Shown here in pieces: positions 1 through 5,466 of a stretch of DNA of 6,630 nt. The notes beneath the pieces were generated by a model. It was not told where the DNA came from and did no database searches. It saw only the letters and a list, made by a program, of their open reading frames with translations. The translations under genes and the position numbers were made by a program. Each line of letters opens with the position of its first letter. Positions within the stretch are counted from its first letter, which is position 1. The stretch is from Phycisphaerales bacterium (GTDB lineage Bacteria > Planctomycetota > Phycisphaerae > Phycisphaerales > UBA1924), in contig JAESUL010000245.1 in NCBI GenBank assembly GCA_016763115.1, positions 1 through 6,630 on the forward strand, given 5' to 3'.

Positions 1-702
1 ATGGTCCCCGACGAAGCCGTCCGCGAACAGTACCTGACCACACTCAAGCGCGAATCCGAGCGCCTCACCGGGATTGTCGAGAATGTCCTCGAGTACGCCC
101 GGTTGTCTCGCCGACGATCACCCAAGGGCAAGCCCGCCGGCGTGCAGACCCTCTCGCCCGATGCGCTGCTGGTGCGGTTCCGCCCCGCCTTGTCACGCCG
201 AGCGGAGCAATCGAATATGGACCTGATCTCCTCGATCAACCTGATGGGCTACGAGACCCGCGCGCTGACGGTTGATCCCCAAGCGGTCGAGCGGATCATG
301 ATGAACCTGATCGAGAACGCGTGCAAGTACGCCTCGATGCCCGACGATCTCGACGAGCATCAAGCCGAGGAGTTCGATACCCGCATCCACCTCGATGTCA
401 CCGTCAACGCCGGCATGCTCGAACTGCTCGTCGCCGATCATGGCCCGGGGATCGATCCCAGCGATCGCGCCCGGATCTTTGGCGAGTTCCAACGCGGCGC
501 CAAACGCAAGATCCTCAACCGGTCCGGGCTCGGGCTCGGATTGGCGCTCTCTCGCGGGTTGGCCCGCGAGATGGACGGCGATCTGCAGCTTGTTTCTCGC
601 CGGCGCAGCGGGGCCGAGTTCTTGCTCACCATCCCCCTCGACGACGCCGCCCAAGCCTTGTCAGCGTCCAAGAATCAGACTAAGCCCCCGGTTTCTGACT
701 GA
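1..702 (+). CDS. Sensor histidine kinase, C-terminal part (5' end outside window)
   Basis: This is the kinase core of a two-component sensor that would autophosphorylate and pass phosphate to a response regulator. Visible residues 1-36 match the second helix of a HisKA dimerisation domain, ending in a typical RLTGIVENVLEYARLS stretch. The HATPase_c domain follows: the N-box has Asn102 and Asn106 (MNLIENACKY), G1 is DHGPG at 146-150, the F-box is RIFGEF at 158-163, and G2 is SGLGLGLAL at 175-183. The phospho-accepting H-box (H-E-L-R-T-P) should lie about 20 residues before residue 1, so the ATG at base 1 is probably an internal Met and the gene continues to the left. Sensor domain, partner regulator and signal are therefore unknown. 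A polar tail of about 20 residues follows the ATPase fold. The stop is TGA, 56 bases before the tRNA gene. The family call is firm; the pathway cannot be told. Confidence 0.92.
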   Translation: MVPDEAVREQYLTTLKRESERLTGIVENVLEYARLSRRRSPKGKPAGVQTLSPDALLVRFRPALSRRAEQSNMDLISSINLMGYETRALTVDPQAVERIMMNLIENACKYASMPDDLDEHQAEEFDTRIHLDVTVNAGMLELLVADHGPGIDPSDRARIFGEFQRGAKRKILNRSGLGLGLALSRGLAREMDGDLQLVSRRRSGAEFLLTIPLDDAAQALSASKNQTKPPVSD

Positions 703-719
703 ATTGAGATTTGGGGTCA

Positions 720-748
720 GGGACGAACCGGGCGGGCGGGGCTATACT
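720..748 (+). promoter_or_regulatory. Possible promoter of the tRNA-Ile gene
   Basis: A TATACT hexamer at 743-748 matches five of six bases of the sigma70 -10 consensus. It sits so that transcription would begin a few bases before the tRNA at 759. Seventeen bases upstream, GGGACG at 720-725 matches only three of six -35 positions, so the -35 is weak. Read-through from the kinase gene cannot be excluded, because I see no terminator between its stop and this site. Confidence 0.4.
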
Positions 749-758
749 CAACGCCCCC

Positions 759-831
759 GGGCCTGTAGCTCAGTTGGCAGAGCGCACCACTGATAATGGT
801 GAGGTCGACAGTTCAAGTCTGTCCAGGCCCA
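759..831 (+). tRNA. tRNA-Ile (anticodon GAU)
   Basis: A complete 73-base cloverleaf can be folded by hand. The acceptor stem pairs GGGCCTG (759-765) with CAGGCCC (824-830), with discriminator A at 831. The D stem pairs GCTC (768-771) with GAGC (780-783). The anticodon stem pairs CACCA (785-789) with TGGTG (797-801), and the loop CTGATAA holds GAT at 792-794, which reads isoleucine AUC/AUU. The variable loop is AGGTC and the T stem pairs GACAG with CTGTC around TTCAAGT. All stems are perfect. The 3' CCA is not encoded, since TTT follows. The gene stands alone, not between 16S and 23S rRNA genes where tRNA-Ile(GAU) often lies. It has its own terminator directly downstream. Confidence 0.97.
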
Positions 832-836
832 TTTGT

Positions 837-866
837 GAAAACGCCCGCATCACGCGGGTGTTTTTT
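837..866 (+). terminator. Rho-independent terminator after tRNA-Ile
   Basis: ACGCCCGC (841-848) pairs with GCGGGTGT (854-861) around a five-base loop, with one G-T wobble, and a run of six T at 861-866 follows. The A run at 838-841 can lengthen the stem by pairing with the T run. It lies six bases after the tRNA. On the opposite strand the same hairpin is followed by only four T, so it may also weakly end the convergent secreted-protein gene, whose stop is at 903-905. Confidence 0.88.
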
Positions 867-902
867 AGTGTTCAGATCAACAGGTTCATCGAACCCGTGC
901 GG

Positions 903-1991
903 CTACGGGCATCCGGCGTTGAACAACGCGAGGTACGCGAACACATCTTGCAGGTTCAATGTCCCCAACGGCGAAGCCAGATCCGCAGCGGGGTCTTGGG
1001 CATTGAAAAGGGCGAGGTACGCGAATACATCTTGTAGATTCAGCACGCCGAAGGGCTCGGCAAGGTCGGCAGCACACGACGCGGGTGTGCCAAGGACCGT
1101 GATCGACCACTGGTAATCAACATTTGTGCTGAGGAGATCGGGTGTCAGCGTAATCAGCACGCCCGCCGTGTCCGCTCCGAATGTTGGAAGCTCGAACGGG
1201 ATCGGTGCTGTGCTCACGCCCTTGATAGGAATGTCCTGCATGTTCTGCTGGGGATCAATGCTCATGACAAGCACGACATCGCCGGTGCCAAGCCGCTCGA
1301 TGGTGCCAGTGAGCGCCATCGGTGCTGCGATGGGGTCGATCCCGCCGGCCGGTGGATCGAACCCGTCGAACTGGAGGGTAAAGGCCAGCGACAACTCGCC
1401 GGGGACCACCATCGCGAAGTCAAACACATCTGGGTTTGCCGTCGCGATGAGCACGCCCGCGCCCGGTCTGGTCTGGGTTATGATTGCTTCGTCAATGGTC
1501 GAGCCGGACCCGATGGGGATATCGAAGGGGATGCCGCCGGGATAGATAAACGAGGGGGCAACCGTGTGAAAGGTGGAAAAGAGCATGGTGACGCCCGGCT
1601 GGGCCACCCCGCTCTGCCCGCCGAGCAGGTCGATGCTGATGCCATCGAGGGCGATGGTCAAGGCATCGAAATCGACATCAATCATCATCGACCCGGTCGG
1701 GATGGTATCGAGGTCCACATCAACCGCGCCGGTCAGGTCGATGTCGATCGGGTTGTTGCCCGATCCGCCGAACAAACCGGGGATGGTGCGTGTGCCGCTC
1801 GGGTTTGATTTACTATCAAAGTCGCCGATGAGCACGCCCGTATTGTGGACACTGCTCGATCCGGCGATCATGGCCGACGAGTTCTCTGCATCGACCGTGC
1901 CGTCGAATTCATCGCCCATTGCCAAGCCGGCAATCAAGAATGGTGAAACCAAAGCCGCACACCGTGCGGACGAAAATAAACCCTGATTCAT
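903..1991 (-). CDS. Secreted acidic protein with C-terminal tandem GC-type dockerin-like repeats, function unknown
   Basis: This 362-residue protein is predicted to be exported. It has a signal peptide with Arg10, a hydrophobic core at about 12-24 and a plausible A-M-G cleavage site at 24-26. The body (27-305) is rich in Gly, Asp, Thr, Ile and Val, probably beta-rich, and strongly acidic: the whole protein has only two Lys and four Arg. I recognise no catalytic motif. Residues 307-334 and 335-362 are two 28-residue repeats sharing LNLQDVFAYLALFNA, with Cys306 just before them and Cys361 at the end (GCP). These are the only Cys of the mature chain and could form a disulfide. Such repeats resemble dockerin/EF-hand tails of planctomycete secreted proteins, but the usual Asp-rich calcium loop is replaced by A-E/S-P-F/L-G. 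The start is backed by GAGGAG five bases upstream. The tail may mediate surface anchoring or assembly; that is inference. Confidence 0.85.
   Translation of the reverse strand: MNQGLFSSARCAALVSPFLIAGLAMGDEFDGTVDAENSSAMIAGSSSVHNTGVLIGDFDSKSNPSGTRTIPGLFGGSGNNPIDIDLTGAVDVDLDTIPTGSMMIDVDFDALTIALDGISIDLLGGQSGVAQPGVTMLFSTFHTVAPSFIYPGGIPFDIPIGSGSTIDEAIITQTRPGAGVLIATANPDVFDFAMVVPGELSLAFTLQFDGFDPPAGGIDPIAAPMALTGTIERLGTGDVVLVMSIDPQQNMQDIPIKGVSTAPIPFELPTFGADTAGVLITLTPDLLSTNVDYQWSITVLGTPASCAADLAEPFGVLNLQDVFAYLALFNAQDPAADLASPLGTLNLQDVFAYLALFNAGCP
906..1073 (-). repeat. Two in-frame 84-base tandem repeats encoding the dockerin-like units
   Basis: The last 168 coding bases of the secreted-protein gene are two units of 84 bases (28 codons). 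The proteins agree at 23 of 28 positions. In the invariant 15-codon block LNLQDVFAYLALFNA the DNA copies differ at 8 of 45 bases, spread over 7 codons, and every change is synonymous. The duplication is therefore old and the protein sequence has been kept by selection. Confidence 0.85.
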
Positions 1992-1996
1992 CTTAA

Positions 1997-2002
1997 CTCC
2001 TC
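1997..2002 (-). promoter_or_regulatory. Ribosome binding site of the secreted-protein gene
   Basis: On the minus strand GAGGAG precedes the ATG at 1991 with a five-base spacer. It is a strong Shine-Dalgarno match and supports this start, which also gives a well-formed signal peptide. Confidence 0.75.
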
Positions 2003-2044
2003 GTATACACAGGTGTTATCGGGCCCCGTGCGATCCCTCATTTT

Positions 2045-2064
2045 GGCCTTGCACCCGCAAGGCC
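2045..2064 (-). other. Perfect hairpin in the predicted 5' leader of the secreted-protein mRNA
   Basis: GGCCTTGC pairs perfectly with GCAAGGCC around a four-base loop (8-bp stem, 20 bases in all). On the minus strand it is followed by AAAA, not T, so it does not look like an intrinsic terminator. The promoter candidate at 2070-2098 would start transcription near 2063-2064, which would put the hairpin at the very 5' end of the mRNA, about 55 bases ahead of the start codon. A 5'-terminal stem-loop can protect mRNA from decay; a protein-binding palindrome is the alternative. Confidence 0.6.
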
Positions 2065-2069
2065 CCGCG

Positions 2070-2098
2070 AGTGTACAGCCAACACTGGCCCCATTCAA
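2070..2098 (-). promoter_or_regulatory. Candidate sigma70-type promoter of the secreted-protein gene
   Basis: On the minus strand TTGAAT (2098-2093) matches four of six -35 positions. After exactly 17 bases TACACT (2075-2070) matches four of six -10 positions. The expected start point is about 2063, giving a leader of roughly 72 bases. It separates this gene from galE as its own transcription unit. The call is by eye only. Confidence 0.45.
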
Positions 2099-2117
2099 GA
2101 GGGAACTGTCAGGAGAA

Positions 2118-2146
2118 GCCCCCGTTTTCGATCAAATCATCGGGGC
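2118..2146 (-). terminator. Weak candidate terminator after galE
   Basis: About five bases after the galE stop, the minus strand can pair a GCCCCG arm (2146-2141) with a CGGGGGC arm (2124-2118) over 5-6 bp across a 16-base loop that can fold further. Only CTTCTCC follows, so the T tract is poor. It may slow or end galE transcription, possibly with Rho. Confidence 0.3.
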
Positions 2147-2151
2147 AGTTT

Positions 2152-3192
<1,041 letters not shown>

Positions 3193-3198
3193 CGAGAA

Positions 3199-3205
3199 TC
3201 TCCTT
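3199..3205 (-). promoter_or_regulatory. Ribosome binding site deciding the galE start
   Basis: Minus-strand AAGGAGA lies six bases before the ATG at 3192. It favours the 346-residue product over the 409-residue open frame that begins near 3381 and would run across the divergent promoter region. Confidence 0.8.
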
Positions 3206-3368
3206 GGCTGTCGTTCTTGGCCCTGCATCGACGGAGCAAGCGGGGTGCCTGAAACCTTACCGCACAAATCTGCCCTCGGCTCATAATTCTTGCCCGCTAT
3301 TCCGTACAATGCTCCCGAGACCGAAGACCAAGAGTCCATTTTTGGACCACAATGGAGCACACGCGAGG
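3206..3368. promoter_or_regulatory. Divergent intergenic region between galE and the DUF502 gene
   Basis: This stretch of about 160 bases must hold the starts of both divergent genes. For the + strand, CATAAT (3282-3287) and TACAAT (3305-3310) are good -10-like hexamers, but neither has a convincing -35. For the - strand the best pair is TTGTAC with TATGAG at 18 bases, which is weak. A 5-bp hairpin around TTTT at 3334-3347 is too short to call. No operator-like repeat stands out. The region is AT-richer than its flanks, as expected of a promoter region. Confidence 0.35.
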
Positions 3369-4202
3369 ATGTCCGAGTCATTTACTTCAGATTTTAAGCG
3401 ATTCTTTGGGCGTGGGCTGGCGATCCTCTTGCCCACCGCGGTGACGCTCTGGTTGCTCTGGCAGGCGTTCGGGTTTATCTACTCGACCGTCGCCCAGCCC
3501 ATCAACAGCGCCACCCGCTTCGGCGTTCTCTGGGTGGTCCCCCAGGTCCTCGACGACGACAAACTCCCTGAGTGGTTCAATGTCACTGACGATGAACTCC
3601 TTCAAGCCCGTTCCGGGCTTGAGCTCCGCGAAGCTGATATGACCGATGCAGCCCTCAAGCACAGACTCCGCGCCGGGTACCTGACCGATTTCTGGGAGAA
3701 GCACTGGTACCTCAACCTGACCGGGCTCTTTATCGCGATCATGCTGATTTACCTTGCAGGGGTGCTGTTGGGCAACTATGTCGGGCGATCGCTTTATCAA
3801 ACGGTAGAGCGTCTGATTACGCAGGTGCCCGGTTTCAAGCAGGTCTATCCGCATGTCAAGCAGGTGGTCGATCTGATTCTGGGCGATCGGAAGATGGCGT
3901 TCTCACAAGTCGTGCTCGTTGAATATCCAAGTAAGGAAATCTGGACCATCGGGTTTTTGACCGGGCATTCAATGCGTGATATTGATGAGCACGCCGGTGC
4001 CCAGGTTGTCAGCGTGTTCATTCCCACGAGCCCGACACCCTTCACGGGGTTCACGATCAATGTTCCCGAGGACAAAACGGTTAAGATGGACATGACCATG
4101 GAGGAAGCACTGCGGTTTGTCATCACCGCAGGCGTGCTGACTCCTGATTCGCCCAAACCGGGCGAGTTGGCGAAGAGCAGCGACGAGAAACCGAGTTCCT
4201 AG
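3369..4202 (+). CDS. DUF502-family integral membrane protein
   Basis: This is a 277-residue inner-membrane protein of the DUF502 family, whose biochemical role is not established. Two hydrophobic segments are seen at about 15-38 (RGLAILLPTAVTLWLLWQAF) and 115-137 (LNLTGLFIAIMLIYLAGVLLG). A soluble C-terminal domain carries family hallmarks: VPGFKQVYPHVKQ (153-165), FSQVVLVEYPSKEIWTIGFLTG (178-199), VSVFIPTSPTPFTGF (214-228) and MTMEEALRFVITAGV (242-256). The linker between the helices is long, about 75 residues, and acidic. The start at ATG 3369 follows GGAG at 3354-3357, an 11-base spacing. An in-frame ATG at 3309 would add 20 residues, but they lack family character and the site has no ribosome binding site. 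The C-terminus is a short polar tail. It precedes hpf by 100 bases with a promoter candidate between them, so co-transcription is uncertain. Confidence 0.9.
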   Translation: MSESFTSDFKRFFGRGLAILLPTAVTLWLLWQAFGFIYSTVAQPINSATRFGVLWVVPQVLDDDKLPEWFNVTDDELLQARSGLELREADMTDAALKHRLRAGYLTDFWEKHWYLNLTGLFIAIMLIYLAGVLLGNYVGRSLYQTVERLITQVPGFKQVYPHVKQVVDLILGDRKMAFSQVVLVEYPSKEIWTIGFLTGHSMRDIDEHAGAQVVSVFIPTSPTPFTGFTINVPEDKTVKMDMTMEEALRFVITAGVLTPDSPKPGELAKSSDEKPSS

Positions 4203-4207
4203 CCCAA

Positions 4208-4236
4208 GAGACACGAACATGGTTTCCCCCTAGAAT
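4208..4236 (+). promoter_or_regulatory. Candidate promoter of the hpf-ptsN-ptsH set
   Basis: GAGACA (4208-4213) matches four of six -35 bases and TAGAAT (4231-4236) matches five of six -10 bases, with a 17-base spacer. It lies just after the DUF502 stop and about 66 bases before the hpf ATG, so the predicted leader is roughly 60 bases. No sigma54-type GG-N10-GC site was noticed here. Confidence 0.45.
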
Positions 4237-4302
4237 AGAGAGAACAAGGTATCCCGCGCCACCGCAATACCCATTGCACAGACGCGGAGAAGGGATTCAG
4301 AG

Positions 4303-4599
4303 ATGCGTATCAATGTTATTGGCAGACAGTTCGAGGTCACCGACGCCATCCGTCAGCACGCGGAGGGCAAGCTCTCCAAAATCACCCGCTACGAGGATCT
4401 GGTCCAGCAGATTGATGTGCGGGTCTGGAAAGAGAACGAATCTCGCGAGGACTTTGGAGCCGAGATCGTTGTTGATGTCCGATCCCACGAGGACTTTGTT
4501 TCCAAAGCAAGCGGGCACGATCTGTATGCGGTGATCGATGACGCCATTAACAAGGCAGAGCGTCAGCTTTATGACCATCGCGAGAAACTCAAGCGGTAG
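4303..4599 (+). CDS. hpf: Ribosome hibernation-promoting factor, short form (HPF/RaiA family)
   Basis: This 98-residue protein aligns by eye along its whole length with short HPF of E. coli (95 residues). It starts MRINVIGRQFEVTDAIRQHA and ends GHDLYAVIDDAINKAERQL followed by DHREKLKR, both family hallmarks, in the expected beta-alpha-beta-beta-beta-alpha order. HPF binds the 30S decoding channel near the A and P sites and silences ribosomes under starvation. The C-terminal dimerisation domain of long HPF is absent, so 100S dimers would need another factor or may not form. GGAGAAGG at 4286-4293 lies nine bases before the ATG. It is followed after 43 bases by the EIIA gene, the same order as hpf-ptsN in proteobacteria, so co-transcription is likely. 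Confidence 0.94.
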   Translation: MRINVIGRQFEVTDAIRQHAEGKLSKITRYEDLVQQIDVRVWKENESREDFGAEIVVDVRSHEDFVSKASGHDLYAVIDDAINKAERQLYDHREKLKR

Positions 4600-4642
4600 A
4601 TTGCATCTACGCCCCATCTCACCGATCTACGAGAGGCAAACC

Positions 4643-5119
4643 ATGAAACTGCTCGAAATATTCCGCCCAGGCGCGATCCTCCCCGACATCTGCAACACCC
4701 CGCGTGACGAGGTGATCGCGGGGCTGCTCGACGCGCTCATCGCCGATGGCGTTGCGCCCGTGTCAGTCCGCGATGAGTTGCTCGCACAGATTCTCAAACG
4801 CGAAGAAATGAGCACGACCGGATTCGGGCGAGGCGTCGCGGTGCCCCATGTCAAACACCCGGAGATCACCCAGCTTGGTGCCGCCATCGGGCTGTGCGAA
4901 TCGGGAATAGATTTTAAGTCGATGGACAAGCAGCCGGTGTATTCGGTGTTCCTCTTGCTCTCTCCGGGCGAGCAACCCGAGGACCACCTCCAAGCGATGG
5001 AAACGATCTTTAAGAGTTTGATGAAGGATGCGTTCCGGAGATCGCTCCGTGATGCGCACAGTGTCGACGAGGTTGTCCGCATGCTCGAAGAGGCCGACAG
5101 CCAGGTGCTCGGTGGGTAA
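4643..5119 (+). CDS. ptsN: PTS EIIA domain protein, PtsN (EIIA-Ntr)-like
   Basis: This stand-alone cytosolic EIIA domain of the fructose/mannitol/Ntr family has 158 residues. The phosphorylation site is His69 in TTGFGRGVAVPHVKHPEI (58-75), which matches the PtsN consensus TGIGNGIAIPH. LKREEMSTTG precedes it. Later family blocks are QPVYSVFLLLSPGEQPEDHL (97-116) and FRRSLRDAHSVDEVV (131-145). HPr would pass phosphate to His69. No EIIB or EIIC domain or permease gene is seen, so a regulatory role is more likely than transport; in proteobacteria PtsN modulates potassium transport and stress responses. The start is ATG 4643 with GAGAGG six bases upstream; the frame is open to 4538 inside hpf, but that extension has no family match. 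Position after hpf supports the ptsN label, although a partner of a distant fructose-type PTS is possible. Confidence 0.88.
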   Translation: MKLLEIFRPGAILPDICNTPRDEVIAGLLDALIADGVAPVSVRDELLAQILKREEMSTTGFGRGVAVPHVKHPEITQLGAAIGLCESGIDFKSMDKQPVYSVFLLLSPGEQPEDHLQAMETIFKSLMKDAFRRSLRDAHSVDEVVRMLEEADSQVLGG

Positions 5120-5172
5120 TCACCTGTTCGTTGTTTGCAGCATCTTTGTACTCAAACTACCATTTTCTCCAC

Positions 5173-5176
5173 GGAG
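5173..5176 (+). promoter_or_regulatory. Ribosome binding site supporting a TTG start for the HPr gene
   Basis: GGAG lies eight bases before TTG at 5185. No ATG or GTG codon is present in this frame between the upstream EIIA gene and the active-site region (the first ATG encodes Met17, next to the active His). The family-like N-terminus begins directly after this TTG. An upstream in-frame TTG at 5131 has no comparable site. Confidence 0.65.
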
Positions 5177-5184
5177 CATCCGCG

Positions 5185-5463
5185 TTGGGCGAACAGTGTT
5201 CTGCCAAACTGACCATCAACAATAAGTACGGGATGCACGCGCGCCCGGCGACGGATTTTGCGCAGAGTGCGATGGAGTTTAAGTCTGATATCAGGGTCCT
5301 CGCGGGCCCAGAGGACGCCGACGGCAAATCTGTGATGGAACTGATGATGCTCGCAGCCACCAAAGGCACCGTCATCGAGGTCGTCTGCAAGGGCGAAGAC
5401 GCCGAGCAAGCACTCGACCACCTCGCCTCGCTTGTCAACCGTGGGTTCGACGAAGAAGAATAG
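5185..5463 (+). CDS. ptsH: Phosphocarrier protein HPr (HPr/NPr family), TTG start
   Basis: From TTG 5185 this is a 92-residue small cytosolic phosphocarrier that takes phosphate from enzyme I and gives it to EIIA proteins. The active-site motif KYGMHARPA is intact with His18 and Arg20, equivalent to His15 and Arg17 of E. coli HPr. DGKSVMELMMLAATKGT (47-62) holds Ser49, exactly 31 residues after the His as in the His15-Ser46 pair, and the KSVMELMML context resembles HPr proteins regulated by HPr kinase. Whether HprK exists in this genome cannot be seen here. GEDAEQALDHLASLV is the usual C-terminal helix, followed by an acidic tail FDEEE. It lies 65 bases after the EIIA gene and probably acts with it. 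Starting at TTG 5131 would add 18 residues not found in the family. The stop lies three bases from the convergent murA stop. Confidence 0.92.
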   Translation: MGEQCSAKLTINNKYGMHARPATDFAQSAMEFKSDIRVLAGPEDADGKSVMELMMLAATKGTVIEVVCKGEDAEQALDHLASLVNRGFDEEE

Positions 5464-5466
5464 GTC

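Noticed and set aside
711..1037. Open frame across the tRNA gene, with VAQLAERTTDNGEVDSSSLS
   Set aside because: This is the well-known false translation of a tRNA gene. The frame spans the tRNA, its terminator and the antisense end of the secreted-protein gene.
1126..1986. Two + strand open frames of about 140 codons
   Set aside because: Both are antisense to the secreted-protein gene, whose signal peptide, ribosome binding site and C-terminal repeats are coherent.
3334..3347. GTCCA-TTTT-TGGAC hairpin upstream of the DUF502 gene
   Set aside because: The stem is only 5 bp with no T tract or other context, which is within chance expectation.
3309..3368. Upstream ATG for the DUF502 gene adding 20 residues
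   Set aside because: No ribosome binding site is seen and the ATG overlaps a -10-like hexamer. The added residues are not family-like.
3193..3381. 63-residue N-terminal extension of GalE
   Set aside because: The GalE fold starts at MPTLVTGG, a good ribosome binding site precedes that ATG, and the extension would consume the divergent promoter region.
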